Source: Hylemonella sp.
GTDB taxonomy: Bacteria; Pseudomonadota; Gammaproteobacteria; Burkholderiales; Burkholderiaceae_C
NCBI GenBank assembly: GCA_030695415.1
Contig: JAUYQZ010000045.1
Coordinates: 1-64,000 of the forward strand
Direction: 5' to 3'
DNA: 64,000 bases
The position numbers were made by a program, and so were the translations under genes. The notes under the pieces are model-generated. The model did not search any database. It saw only the letters and a program-made list of their open reading frames with translations, and was not told where the DNA came from. Of this stretch, positions 1-9,948 are shown piece by piece; positions within the stretch are counted from its first letter, which is position 1; each line of letters starts with the position of its first letter.

Positions 1-89
1 TGCTCGGCGGCGCGGGCGCGCAGGAAATGGAGAAAATCGGCGGCCAATGGGAAAATCCGGAAACCGGCGCGGAAAACCCGCGCCGTGGA

Positions 90-1514
90 TTACAGGTTGA
101 GAGTCCGGTTGTCGACCGCCAAGGCCGCTTCCTTCATCGCCTCGGACAACGAAGGGTGGGCGTGGCAGATCATCGCGATGTCTTCCGACGCTGCGCCAAA
201 TTCCATCGCCACCACGGCTTCAGCGATCAGTTCGGAGGCCATCGGACCAATGATATGCACGCCGAGGATGCGGTCGGTTGCTGCATCGGCGAGGATCTTG
301 ACGAAGCCGGTGGTATCGCCCAGTGCCCGGGCGCGGCCATTGGCCATGAACGGGAAGGAACCGGCGCGATACTTGACGCCCTCCTCCTTCAGCTGCTGTT
401 CGGTCCTGCCCACCCAGGCGATTTCCGGTGAGGTGTAGATCACCCAGGGCACGGTATTGAAATCGACGTGGCCATGTTTGCCGGCGATGCGTTCGGCCAC
501 CGCGACACCTTCCTCCTCCGCCTTGTGCGCAAGCATCGGGCCGCGCACCACGTCACCCACCGCCCAGACATTGCCGAGGTTGGTTTTGCAATCGCCGTCG
601 ACAGCAACAAAACCGCGCTCGTCGAGCTTGAGCCCTACCGCATTGCCATTGAGGCCGTGGGTATAGGGCACACGGCCGATCGACACGATCAATTTATCGA
701 CAGTCAGGGTCTGCGCCGCGCCGGCACTGTCGGTATATTCAACGGTAACGTTTTTCCTGGCGGTGATCTTGCCGACCTTGACACCGGTGTGGATCGCCAG
801 GCCCTGCTTGGTGAACACCTTCAGCGCTTCCTTCGCCACCTGCTCGTCAACCGTACCGAGGAAGGCCGGCAGCGCCTCCAGCACGGTCACTTCGGCACCG
901 AGGCGGCGCCACACGCTGCCCATCTCGAGGCCGATGACGCCGGCTCCGATGACGCCCAGCTTCTTCGGTGTCTCGCCGATCGCCAGCGCACCGGTGTTGT
1001 CGAGGATCAGCTTGTTGTCAAAAGGGATGTCGGGTAAAGCGCGTGGCGTGGAGCCGGTGGCAATGATCACGTGTTTTGCGGTCAGCACATCGGCGGTCTT
1101 GCCCGACACCTGGATCTGCCACGCACCTGCCGAGCCACCGGCGAAGGCACCCCGGCCGTGAAAAAAAATCACCTTGTTCTTCTTGAACAGGTAGAGGATG
1201 CCATCGTTGTTCTGTTTGACGACCTTGTCCTTGCGCTTGAGCATCTGCGCGACATCGATCGCAAGGCCCTTGACCTGAATGCCGTGCTCGGCAAAGGCAT
1301 GGCCGGCGTGGTCGAAGTTCTCGGAGGACTGCAGCAGCGCCTTCGACGGAATGCAGCCGACGTTGGTACAGGTGCCGCCGGGCGCGGGTTTGCCTTCCGG
1401 GGTGCTCCACTCATCGATGCAGGCGACCTGCATTCCCAGTTGAGCCGCGCGAATTGCTGCAATATATCCGCCGGGACCGGCACCGATGACGACTACGTCG
1501 AATGATTTGGACAT
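90..1514 (-). CDS. lpdA: dihydrolipoyl dehydrogenase (E3 of 2-oxoglutarate dehydrogenase complex)
   Basis: 474 aa ORF; FAD motif [10 protein letters not shown], redox [14 protein letters not shown]-terminal HAHPSLSEA; directly downstream of sucA/sucB. Confidence 0.95.
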   Translation of the reverse strand: MSKSFDVVVIGAGPGGYIAAIRAAQLGMQVACIDEWSTPEGKPAPGGTCTNVGCIPSKALLQSSENFDHAGHAFAEHGIQVKGLAIDVAQMLKRKDKVVKQNNDGILYLFKKNKVIFFHGRGAFAGGSAGAWQIQVSGKTADVLTAKHVIIATGSTPRALPDIPFDNKLILDNTGALAIGETPKKLGVIGAGVIGLEMGSVWRRLGAEVTVLEALPAFLGTVDEQVAKEALKVFTKQGLAIHTGVKVGKITARKNVTVEYTDSAGAAQTLTVDKLIVSIGRVPYTHGLNGNAVGLKLDERGFVAVDGDCKTNLGNVWAVGDVVRGPMLAHKAEEEGVAVAERIAGKHGHVDFNTVPWVIYTSPEIAWVGRTEQQLKEEGVKYRAGSFPFMANGRARALGDTTGFVKILADAATDRILGVHIIGPMASELIAEAVVAMEFGAASEDIAMICHAHPSLSEAMKEAALAVDNRTLNL

Positions 1515-1521
1515 GGCTTTT

Positions 1522-1626
1522 AGTGAACAGTGAGCGGTAAGCAGTGAGCAGTGAGCAGTGAGCAGTGAGCGGGAACGGCATCAGGCGAGCGTTTTTCCGC
1601 TCACCGCTTACCGTTCACCACTCACC
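1522..1626. repeat. tandem GTGAGCA heptamers facing an inverted copy (sucB-lpdA intergenic)
   Basis: left arm agtgaacagtgagcggtaagcagtgagcagtgagcagtgagcagtgagcggga; right arm ccgctcaccgcttaccgttcaccactcacc. Confidence 0.85.
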
Positions 1627-1629
1627 CCT

Positions 1630-2874
1630 TCAAATATCGAGCAGCAACCGCGCCGGATCTTCCAGCGCATCCTTCATCGCCACCAGCGACAGCACGGCTT
1701 CGCGGCCATCGATAATGCGGTGATCGTAGGACAGCGCGAGGTAATTCATTGGCCGGATGACGATCTGACCGTTTTCGACCACGGGGCGCTCCTTGGTCGC
1801 ATGCACACCGAGGATCGCGCTCTGCGGCGGATTGATGATTGGCGTCGACAGCATGGAGCCGAACACGCCGCCGTTGGATATCGAGAAGGTGCCACCGGTC
1901 AGTTCCTCGATGGTCAGCTTGCCGTCCTGGGCGCGTTTGCCGTATTCGGCGATTTGCTTCTCGATATCGGCAAGCGTCATCTGGTCGCAGTTGCGCAGGA
2001 TGGGCACCACCAGTCCGCGCGGGCTGCCCACCGCCATGCCGATGTCGTAGTAGCCGTGGTAGACAATATCGTTGCCGTCAATGGAGGCGTTGACCAAGGG
2101 GTATTTCTTCAGCGCATACACCGCGGCCTTGACGAAGAAGGACATGAAGCCGAGCTTGACGCCGTGCTCCTTTTCGAAACGGTCCTTGTACTTGTTGCGC
2201 AGCTCCATCACCGGCTGCATGTTGACCTCGTTGAACGTGGTCAGGATCGCGGCCGTGGACTGCGACTGCACCAGGCGCTCCGCAATACGCGCACGCAGGC
2301 GCGACATCGGCACACGCTGCTCCGCACGCTCGCCCAGGTCGCCGAGGTCGACGGCCGGGGCCGGGCGCGCTGCGGCGGTTGCTGGCGCTGCCGGAGTCGC
2401 GGGTTTGTCGCCGCCTGCCTGGGTAGATCCTTCCACCACCTGCAGCACGTCACCCTTGGTGACGCGGCCACCGCGGCCGCTCCCGCTGATCGAGGCCGTG
2501 TCTATGTTTTTCTCGGCTGCGAGTTTCTGCGCCGAAGGCATAGCGGGGGCGCCGGGCGCGGACTTGGCCGGTGCAGCTGCAGCGGGTGCCGCCGCAACTG
2601 CAGGAGCTTCCACCTTGCCCGCTGCGGGCTTGGCCTCGGTGTCGATGGTGGCGATGACTTCATTGCTGGTCACCGTACCGCCGTCCGCCTTGACGATCTT
2701 CACCAGCACGCCCGCCTGTGGTGCCGGCGTCTCGAGCACGACCTTGTCGGTCTCGATGTCGATCAGGATCTCATCGGCGGTCACCAGTTCGCCGGCCTTC
2801 TTCTTCCATTGCAGCATGGTGGCTTCCGCCACCGATTCGGACAGCTGCGGGACCTTGACTTCTACGATAGCCAT
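1630..2874 (-). CDS. sucB: dihydrolipoyllysine-residue succinyltransferase (E2 of OGDH)
   Basis: 414 aa; lipoyl domain ETDKVVLE, C-terminal catalytic [13 protein letters not shown]. Confidence 0.95.
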   Translation of the reverse strand: MAIVEVKVPQLSESVAEATMLQWKKKAGELVTADEILIDIETDKVVLETPAPQAGVLVKIVKADGGTVTSNEVIATIDTEAKPAAGKVEAPAVAAAPAAAAPAKSAPGAPAMPSAQKLAAEKNIDTASISGSGRGGRVTKGDVLQVVEGSTQAGGDKPATPAAPATAAARPAPAVDLGDLGERAEQRVPMSRLRARIAERLVQSQSTAAILTTFNEVNMQPVMELRNKYKDRFEKEHGVKLGFMSFFVKAAVYALKKYPLVNASIDGNDIVYHGYYDIGMAVGSPRGLVVPILRNCDQMTLADIEKQIAEYGKRAQDGKLTIEELTGGTFSISNGGVFGSMLSTPIINPPQSAILGVHATKERPVVENGQIVIRPMNYLALSYDHRIIDGREAVLSLVAMKDALEDPARLLLDI

Positions 2875-2954
2875 TTGATTCTTTCCGTATCTTTTTGAGT
2901 GTTGCGGGGCGCGCCTTCAGCGGTGCCCCACAGTCCTTGAAAAACGATCTGCCC

Positions 2955-5852
2955 TTATTTGGTCAGCACGAAGCCCTTGAGCTTGGCGAAAGCCGCTTCC
3001 ACCAGTGCCTTCTGCTGCTCCTGGTGCAGGTGGGCATAACCCACCGCCGGCGAGGCCGAGGCCGCGCGGCCGGCGTAACCCAGCTTCTGGCCTTCGAGCA
3101 TGTTTTCGTGGATGTTGTGCTGGATGAAGAACCAGGCGCCCTGGTTCTGCGGCTCGTCCTGGCACCACACGACGTCGGTGGCGTTCGGGTACTTCTTGAG
3201 CTCCGCAGCGAAGACCTTGTGCGGGAAGGGATAGAGCTGCTCGACGCGCAGGATGGCCGCATCGTCCAGGCCCTTCTCCTCGCGCTTCTTGACCAGGTCG
3301 TAATAGACCTTGCCGGAGCAGGCGATCACACGCTTGACCTTCTCGGCCTTGATGTCCTTCTGCTCGGGGATGATGGTCTGGAAGCCGCCCTTGGTGAACT
3401 CCGATACCGGCGAGGTCGCGTCCTTGTTGCGCAGCAGCGACTTGGGCGTCATGATGATCAGCGGCTTGCGCAGATTGCGGATCATCTGGCGGCGCAGCAC
3501 ATGAAAGATCTGGCTGGACGTGGTCGGCTGCACGATCTGCATGTTCGTGTCAGCCGCCAGCTGCATGAAGCGCTCCAGGCGGGCCGAGCTGTGCTCGGGG
3601 CCCTGGCCTTCGTAGCCGTGCGGCAGCATCAGCGTGATGCCGTTGACACGCCCCCACTTCACCTCGCCCGAGGCGATGAACTGGTCGATCACCACCTGCG
3701 CGCCGTTGGCGAAGTCGCCGAACTGGGCTTCCCAGATGACCAGGGTGTTGGGGTCGTTCGACGCGTAGCCGTACTCGAAACCCAGCACCGCCTCTTCGGA
3801 CAGGATGGAGTCGATCACGGTGAAAGGCGCCTGGCCCTCGCTCACGTTCTCCAGCGGCACATAGGTGCCCACGTCCCACTTCTCGCGGTTCTGGTCATGG
3901 ATGACGGCGTGGCGGTGCGTGAAGGTGCCGCGGCCGCTGTCCTCGCCCGACAGGCGCACCGGGTAGCCGCTGGCCACCAGGGAGGCAAAGGCCATGTGCT
4001 CGCCCATGCCCCAGTCCACGGCAATCTCGCCGCGACCCATGGCGGCGCGGTCGTCATAGACCTTCTTCACCAGCTGGTGCGGCGCCACCGAGGCGGGGAT
4101 GGTGGTGATCTTGTCGGCCAGGCGCTTCCACTCGGTCAGCGGAATGGCGGTCTCGGCAGCATCCGTCCACTTCTTGCTCAGGTAGGGCGACCAGTCCACC
4201 GAAAACTTGCTCTTGAAGTTGGTCAGCACCGGGTCCACCGTGTGGCGACCGGCGTCCATGGCGGCACGGTAGGCCTTGACCATCTCGTCGGGGCCGGCCG
4301 CCGACAGAACGCCCTGGGTCGCCAGCTTGTCGCCATAGAGCTTGCGGGTGCCGGGGTGGGCCGCAATCTTCTTGTACATCAGCGGCTGGGTCAGGCTGGG
4401 CGTGTCCTGCTCGTTGTGGCCCAGCTTGCGGAAGCAGGTGATGTCCACCACCACGTCCTGGCGGAACTCCATGCGGTACTCCAGCGCCAGCTGGGTGGCC
4501 AGCACCACGGCCTCCGGGTCGTCGCCGTTGACGTGCAGCACCGGCGCCTCGACCATCTTGACGATGTCCGTGCAATACACGGTGGAGCGCATGTCACGCG
4601 GGTCCGACGTGGTGAAACCGATCTGGTTGTTGATGATGATGTGCACCGTGCCGCCCGTGGAGTAGCCACGCGTCTGGGCCAGCGCCAGGGTTTCCTGGTT
4701 CACGCCCTGGCCGCCGAAAGCGGCGTCGCCATGCACCAGCACCGGCAGCACCTGGCTGCCCCGGGGATCGCCGCGGCGGTCCATGCGGGCGCGCACCGAG
4801 CCCTCCACCACCGGGTTCACGATCTCCAGGTGCGAAGGATTGAAGGCCAGGGTCAGGTGCACCGGGCCGCCAGGGGTGGTGACGTCGGAGCTGAAACCCT
4901 GGTGGTACTTCACGTCACCGGCCGGCAGGTCTTCCGGTGCGGTGTGGTCGAACTCGGCGAACAGGTCCGCGGGCATCTTGCCCATGGAGTTCACCAGCAC
5001 GTTCAGGCGGCCGCGGTGGGCCATGCCGATCACGATCTCCTGCACGCCCTTGCTGCCGGCGAGCTGGATCAGCTCGTCCATGGCCGCAATGAAACTCTCG
5101 CCGCCTTCCAGCGAGAAACGCTTCTGGCCCACGTACTTGGTGTGCAGGTAACGCTCCAGGCCCTCGGCCGCGGTCAGGCGGTCCAGGATCTGCTTTTTCT
5201 TCTCGGCGCCGTAGTTCGGCTTGCTGCGGATGCTCTCCAGCTTCTGCTGCCACCAGCGCTTCTCGATCTGGTCGGTGGTGTGCATGAACTCGGCACCCAG
5301 GGTGCCGCAGTAGGTCTCGCGCAGCGCATTGATCAGCTCGCGCAGGGACATGCTGTCCTTGCCGAAGAAGGTGTTGCTGATGTTGAACACCGTCTCCTGG
5401 TCGGCATCGCTGAAGCCGTAGAAAGAGGGCTCCAGCTCGGGGATGGCGGGGCGCTCGGTGCGCTTGAGCGGGTCCAGATCGGCCCAGCGCTGGCCCACGT
5501 TGCGGTAGGCGGCGATCAGCTGCTGGGTGGCCACGCGCTTGCGGCCCATCTCGGAATCGGCGCCGGTGGCCATGACCACCTGCGTCACACCGGCCTTGGC
5601 CCGTTCGGCAAAAGCGTTGATGACCGGCAGGTGCGGGATGTCCTTGGCGTTCGTGCCGTCGACAGCGGGAACGTGCTGCAGGGCGTCGAAGTAATCGCGC
5701 CAGTTGTCGGGAACGCTGCCGGGGTTGGCGAGGTAGTTCTCGTACATCTCTTCGACGTACGGAGCATTGCCTCCGAACAGATAGGTGTTGTCGCGGTACG
5801 TCTGGTACACAGACGACACGGGCTTGGAACCCGGGACTTGGGATTCGCTCAT
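2955..5852 (-). CDS. sucA: 2-oxoglutarate dehydrogenase E1 component
   Basis: ORF 2955..5915; likely start at MSESQVPGSKPVSSVYQTY; E1 motifs GMAHRGRLNVL, GDAAFGGQGVNQE, SSARLERFMQL. Confidence 0.95.
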   Translation of the reverse strand: MSESQVPGSKPVSSVYQTYRDNTYLFGGNAPYVEEMYENYLANPGSVPDNWRDYFDALQHVPAVDGTNAKDIPHLPVINAFAERAKAGVTQVVMATGADSEMGRKRVATQQLIAAYRNVGQRWADLDPLKRTERPAIPELEPSFYGFSDADQETVFNISNTFFGKDSMSLRELINALRETYCGTLGAEFMHTTDQIEKRWWQQKLESIRSKPNYGAEKKKQILDRLTAAEGLERYLHTKYVGQKRFSLEGGESFIAAMDELIQLAGSKGVQEIVIGMAHRGRLNVLVNSMGKMPADLFAEFDHTAPEDLPAGDVKYHQGFSSDVTTPGGPVHLTLAFNPSHLEIVNPVVEGSVRARMDRRGDPRGSQVLPVLVHGDAAFGGQGVNQETLALAQTRGYSTGGTVHIIINNQIGFTTSDPRDMRSTVYCTDIVKMVEAPVLHVNGDDPEAVVLATQLALEYRMEFRQDVVVDITCFRKLGHNEQDTPSLTQPLMYKKIAAHPGTRKLYGDKLATQGVLSAAGPDEMVKAYRAAMDAGRHTVDPVLTNFKSKFSVDWSPYLSKKWTDAAETAIPLTEWKRLADKITTIPASVAPHQLVKKVYDDRAAMGRGEIAVDWGMGEHMAFASLVASGYPVRLSGEDSGRGTFTHRHAVIHDQNREKWDVGTYVPLENVSEGQAPFTVIDSILSEEAVLGFEYGYASNDPNTLVIWEAQFGDFANGAQVVIDQFIASGEVKWGRVNGITLMLPHGYEGQGPEHSSARLERFMQLAADTNMQIVQPTTSSQIFHVLRRQMIRNLRKPLIIMTPKSLLRNKDATSPVSEFTKGGFQTIIPEQKDIKAEKVKRVIACSGKVYYDLVKKREEKGLDDAAILRVEQLYPFPHKVFAAELKKYPNATDVVWCQDEPQNQGAWFFIQHNIHENMLEGQKLGYAGRAASASPAVGYAHLHQEQQKALVEAAFAKLKGFVLTK

Positions 5853-6028
5853 ATTGCGCTGACCTCCGTTTCCCTGAAGGAAACTTTGAACTGGTTGGAA
5901 AACCTTCCGCGACACGGCTGGACCGTTTGGCGGATGCGACTGTGGCAGGAAGGAGCCTTAGTACGGGTGCGATTGTGCCACCGAAACCCCGGTGGCGCCA
6001 CGCAGCTTATGCTTTCAATAGCGGATTC

Positions 6029-7936
6029 TTATGATTTCGCGACCGCGCCCACCAGCTCGCGCACCTGCTGCAGCGCCGCCGGGTCGTCCATGGTGGTCAG
6101 GTCGCCCGGGTCGCGCCCCTCGGCCACGGCCTGCAGCGCACGGCGCAGCAGCTTGCCGCTGCGGGTCTTGGGCAGCAGGTTCACGAAAAACACGCGCGAA
6201 GGCCGCGCCACCGCGCCCAGCTGGCTGTCCACCAGCTTCATCACCTCGCCCTCCAGCTTCAGGCGCGCGGCATCGCTGGTCAGGCCACTGGCGTCCTTGG
6301 CCACGGCAAAGGCCATGGCCACCTGGCCCTTGAGCTGGTCGGCCACGCCCACCACGGCCACCTCGGCCACATTCGGGTGGCCGGAGATGCACTCCTCGAT
6401 CTCGCGCGTACCCAGGCGGTGGCCGGCCACGTTGATCACGTCGTCGGTGCGGCCCAGGATGAAGAAATAGCCATCCTTGTCGCGGATGCCCCAGTCAAAG
6501 GTGCTGTAAATCAGCTTACCCGGAATGCTCTTCCAGTAGGTGTTGACGAAGCGCGCGTCATCGCGCCACACCGTCTGCATGCAGCCGGGCGGCAAGGGCC
6601 CTTCGATGGCCACCACCCCCTTCTGGTCGGCGCCCTTGAGCTCCTCCCCGGTGTTCTCGTCGATCAGCTTCACGTCGTAGCCATACATGGGCACGCCCGG
6701 GCTGCCGAACTTGCTGAGTGCCTTCTCCACGCCGTTGGCAATCGTCAGGATGGGCCAACCGGTCTCGGTCTGCCAGTAGTTGTCGATGATGGGCACGCCC
6801 AGGCCCTGGCTGATCCACTGCGCGGTGGGCTCGTCCAGCGGCTCACCCGCCAGGTACAGCGCCTTGAGGCTGGAGAGATCGTATTTCTTGAGGAAGGCCG
6901 GATCCTGCTTCTTGAGCACGCGCACCGCCGTGGGCGCCGAAAACATCTGCGTGACCTTGTACTTCTCCACCAGCTGCCACCAGATGCCCGCGTCCGGGCG
7001 GATGGGCAGGCCCTCATACATGATGGTGGCCATGCCAGCGATCAGCGGGCCATAGATGATGTAGCTGTGGCCCACCACCCAGCCGATGTCGCTGGTGGAG
7101 AAATAGGTCTCGCCCGGCTTGCCTTCGAAGATGTGCTTCATGCTGGCGGCCAGCGCCACGGCGTAGCCGCCGGTGTCGCGCTGCACCCCCTTCGGCTTGC
7201 CCGTGGTGCCCGAGGTGTAGAGCGTGTAGCTGATGTGGCTGGCGTCCACCCAGACGCAGGGCACGTGGGCGTTGAGGTGCTGCTCGCGCAGCGCGCCCCA
7301 CAAATGGTCGCGCCCGGCCGTCAGCTCCATGGGCGACAGCTTGCGGTCCACCAGCAGCACCGATTGCGGCTTGTGCTTGGACAGGCGGATCGCCTCGTCC
7401 AGCAGCGGCTTGTAGGCCACCACCTTGCCCCCGCGCGAGCCCGCATCGGCGCTGACCACCACCCTGGGCTCGGCATCCTCGATGCGCGAGGCCAGCGAGC
7501 CCGAGGCAAAACCGCCGAACACCACCGAGTGGATGGCGCCGATGCGCGCGCAAGCCAGCATGGCAAAGGCCGCCTCGGCAATCATGGGCATATAGATCAG
7601 CACGCGGTCGCCCTTTTGCACGCCCAGCGCCAGCAGGCTGGCCGCCATGCGCTGCACCTCGGCGTGCAGTTCGCGGAAGCTGTAGGTCTTCTCCTCGTCC
7701 GTCTCGGTGCTGACGTAGATCAGCGCGGCCTGGTCGGCGCGATCTTTCAGGTGCCGGTCCACCGCGTTGTGGCACAGATTGGTCTGGCCACCCACGTACC
7801 AGCGGGCAAACGGCGGGTTGCTGTAATCGCAGATCTGCTGGGGGGTCTTCTGCCAGTCGATCAGCCGGGCCTGTTCGGACCAGAAACCCTCACGGTCGGT
7901 GATGGAACGGCGGTGAAACTCGGCGTAAGCGCTCAT
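6029..7936 (-). CDS. prpE: propionate--CoA ligase (acetyl-CoA synthetase family)
   Basis: start reassigned to MSAYAEFHRRSITDREGFW within ORF 6029..8560; AMP-binding motif YTSGTTGKPKGV, C-terminal RSGKLLRR. Confidence 0.9.
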   Translation of the reverse strand: MSAYAEFHRRSITDREGFWSEQARLIDWQKTPQQICDYSNPPFARWYVGGQTNLCHNAVDRHLKDRADQAALIYVSTETDEEKTYSFRELHAEVQRMAASLLALGVQKGDRVLIYMPMIAEAAFAMLACARIGAIHSVVFGGFASGSLASRIEDAEPRVVVSADAGSRGGKVVAYKPLLDEAIRLSKHKPQSVLLVDRKLSPMELTAGRDHLWGALREQHLNAHVPCVWVDASHISYTLYTSGTTGKPKGVQRDTGGYAVALAASMKHIFEGKPGETYFSTSDIGWVVGHSYIIYGPLIAGMATIMYEGLPIRPDAGIWWQLVEKYKVTQMFSAPTAVRVLKKQDPAFLKKYDLSSLKALYLAGEPLDEPTAQWISQGLGVPIIDNYWQTETGWPILTIANGVEKALSKFGSPGVPMYGYDVKLIDENTGEELKGADQKGVVAIEGPLPPGCMQTVWRDDARFVNTYWKSIPGKLIYSTFDWGIRDKDGYFFILGRTDDVINVAGHRLGTREIEECISGHPNVAEVAVVGVADQLKGQVAMAFAVAKDASGLTSDAARLKLEGEVMKLVDSQLGAVARPSRVFFVNLLPKTRSGKLLRRALQAVAEGRDPGDLTTMDDPAALQQVRELVGAVAKS

Positions 7937-8046
7937 CCAGGCTCTCCTCGGTTTATCTGTCTTGGAACTGAATTCATAATTATGAGTATCGATCTTGCTG
8001 CAAACTGACGTTCCGCGGGCGTCCTGGGGCCGCAAAACGCCATGAA

Positions 8047-8481
8047 TCAAGGCTTGCGCCGGGCTGGCCGCCGCCAGGACCGCGGCGGCCAGCGCCGCCA
8101 CAGCCACAGCACCCCTAGGCCGAACAGGGTGTAGACCAAGCCGAAGACCCAGGGCGGCGCGTCGTAATACAGCAGGCGCTGCACCCAGTGCTCGATGAAA
8201 CTCCTCTCGTACCCCGCGTTGCGCGCCTGCCGCCGCAACCAGATCTCCAGCACCGTCAGCGGGCAATGCGCGCCCAGCCAGGTCTGCAGCACCACGAAGC
8301 CGATGGCCCCCAAGTGCGCCCAGCGAAACAGCGGCGCCCGCACCCAGGCCCAGCCCGCCGGCCCGCCCAGCATCACCACCAGCGCCCCGCCCAGCACGAA
8401 GGCCACCACCGCGAAATGCAGGGTGAGCACAGCGTCGGCCAGCCATTGCCAGAACTGCAAGGTGTCCATGGCGGCGATCAT
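8047..8481 (-). CDS. DUF2784-like membrane protein
   Basis: 144 aa; several TM segments with WLGAHCPLTVLE and YERSFIEHWVQRLLYY, typical of DUF2784. Confidence 0.75.
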   Translation of the reverse strand: MIAAMDTLQFWQWLADAVLTLHFAVVAFVLGGALVVMLGGPAGWAWVRAPLFRWAHLGAIGFVVLQTWLGAHCPLTVLEIWLRRQARNAGYERSFIEHWVQRLLYYDAPPWVFGLVYTLFGLGVLWLWRRWPPRSWRRPARRKP

Positions 8482-8531
8482 AGAGCCGGGTACGGCGATG
8501 CCACATGCCGGTTTCCCCTACACTGGCTGCC

Positions 8532-9077
8532 ATGCTCCACAGCCCCATCAAACACTGCAAGAACTGCGGCGTGGCCGTGGTCTACCGCATCCCCGACGAC
8601 GGCGACACCCGCGAACGTGCCATCTGTCCCGGCTGCAGCACCGTCCATTACGAAAATCCGCTCAATGTGGTGGGCACCGTGCCCTACTGGGGCGACAAGG
8701 TGCTGCTGTGCAAGCGCAACATCGAGCCGCGCAAGGGCAAGTGGACGCTGCCGGCCGGCTTCCTGGAACTGGGCGAAAGCACGGCCCAGGGGGCCGCCCG
8801 TGAAACCGACGAAGAGGCCGGTGCCCAGATCGAGATGGAAGGCCTGTTCACCATCATCAGCGTGGCGCGCGTGGGCCAGGTGCACCTGTTCTACCGCGCC
8901 AAACTGCTGAGCGACCAGTTCGTCCCCGGCACCGAGACCATGGAAGCCCAGCTCTACGCCGAGCACGAGATCCCCTGGGACGAGATCGCCTTTCGCACCG
9001 TCAAGGAAACGCTGGAGCGCTACTTTGCCGACCGCAAGGCCGGCCGCTACCAGGTGCACGACCTCGACCTCGTCTGA
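8532..9077 (+). CDS. NUDIX hydrolase with N-terminal zinc ribbon
   Basis: Nudix box GFLELGESTAQGAARETDEEAGA; N-terminal CKNCG...CPGC; likely start MLHSPIKHCKNCG. Confidence 0.9.
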   Translation: MLHSPIKHCKNCGVAVVYRIPDDGDTRERAICPGCSTVHYENPLNVVGTVPYWGDKVLLCKRNIEPRKGKWTLPAGFLELGESTAQGAARETDEEAGAQIEMEGLFTIISVARVGQVHLFYRAKLLSDQFVPGTETMEAQLYAEHEIPWDEIAFRTVKETLERYFADRKAGRYQVHDLDLV

Positions 9078-9181
9078 GCCGCCAGCAGCGGCCGGCGGCG
9101 ACATAAACCCTTACAACATCCCGCTTTTCCCCCTTTCAGAAGGCCGGGCTTGGGGGTACAGTCGTCTGCACCATGCGCAAA

Positions 9182-9199
9182 GTGTGAACTACTTCACAC
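9182..9199. promoter_or_regulatory. CRP-family-like palindrome gTGTGAactactTCACAc
   Basis: perfect TGTGA-N6-TCACA about 30 bp upstream of ORF 9230..9415. Confidence 0.45.
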
Positions 9200-9229
9200 G
9201 CCGCGCCGCCACACGAGAAGCCCACGGAC

Positions 9230-9415
9230 ATGAAGCGGCAAGACAGGCAGGAACATTTTTGGAACGTCGACCTCCGCGAGGTCTTCAGGGAATGGCTCAG
9301 CCAGCTTGGGACATTTTTCCTCACGGTGCTGACTTTCCTCGGCATCGGCCTGCCCGTGTTCATCTCCATCTTCGTCCTGTGGTATCTTGCTGGCTTCCCC
9401 CGCATTTCCTGGTAA
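9230..9415 (+). CDS. small single-TM protein, unknown function
   Basis: 61 aa, hydrophobic FFLTVLTFLGIGLPVFISIFVLWYL; ATG start. Confidence 0.55.
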   Translation: MKRQDRQEHFWNVDLREVFREWLSQLGTFFLTVLTFLGIGLPVFISIFVLWYLAGFPRISW

Positions 9416-9484
9416 ATCCTGAGGTGGTGACGCCCTGACACTTGCACGGCGGCCCGCCCGTTCCCCGTGTGAGAGTTGCCCCAA

Positions 9485-9751
9485 GTGAAAAACGAGTCCG
9501 CCCACCTGCAAGCCACGCAGGATCTGCACGCCGGCGCAGATGAAACGCCCGCCCTTGCCGAACCCACCATCGTCTCCCTGCCCCTGTACCGCGCCGGCAC
9601 GCGCGTGAGCTACCAGGACCGCGACTACACCGTGGGCCACGTCGTCATCAGCCGTGGCGATCTGCAGGTCTACCTGCAGGAACTCGGCAGCTCGGTGTCC
9701 TCGGAAAAACTGCACCTCGCCCCCACGCGCCTCGTGCTGCAACGCAGTTGA
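9485..9751 (+). CDS. hypothetical protein
   Basis: 91 aa ORF track entry begins at TTG 9476; GTG at 9485 preferred here; no family recognised. Confidence 0.5.
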   Translation: MKNESAHLQATQDLHAGADETPALAEPTIVSLPLYRAGTRVSYQDRDYTVGHVVISRGDLQVYLQELGSSVSSEKLHLAPTRLVLQRS

Positions 9752-9794
9752 TCGGGCGGCAGGCACAGCCTGCGTCGTGATGGAACGTGGGAAT

Positions 9795-9871
9795 TGGTCA
9801 GCCCGGAGGGGATCGAACCCCCGACCCACAGCTTAGAAGGCTGTTGCTCTATCCAACTGAGCTACGGGCTG
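9795..9871 (-). tRNA. tRNA-Arg (TCT)
   Basis: reverse complement CAGCCCGTAGCTCAGTTGGATAGAGCAACAGCCTTCTAAGCTGTGGGTCGGGGGTTCGATCCCCTCCGGGCTGACCA; folds as a 77-nt cloverleaf, anticodon TCT, CCA encoded. Confidence 0.97.
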
Positions 9872-9948
9872 TTATGAATGCTTGCTTTTTCGCTATCTAA
9901 TTGATAGCTATCGACGGCGGCAGTTCGCGCAAGCGCGCCGGACTCGGA

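Noticed and set aside
1-89. Possible gene fragment at the left edge
   Set aside because: Too short and no recognisable protein similarity to support a call
2895-6470. 1191-aa plus-strand ORF
   Set aside because: Antisense shadow of sucA in GC-rich DNA; composition (His/Arg/Gly/Val-rich) unlike protein, no domains
6377-8008. 543-aa plus-strand ORF
   Set aside because: Antisense shadow of prpE
7937-8560. N-terminal extension of prpE in the ORF track
   Set aside because: Extension overlaps the DUF2784 gene in another frame; PrpE homology begins at MSAYAEFHRRS
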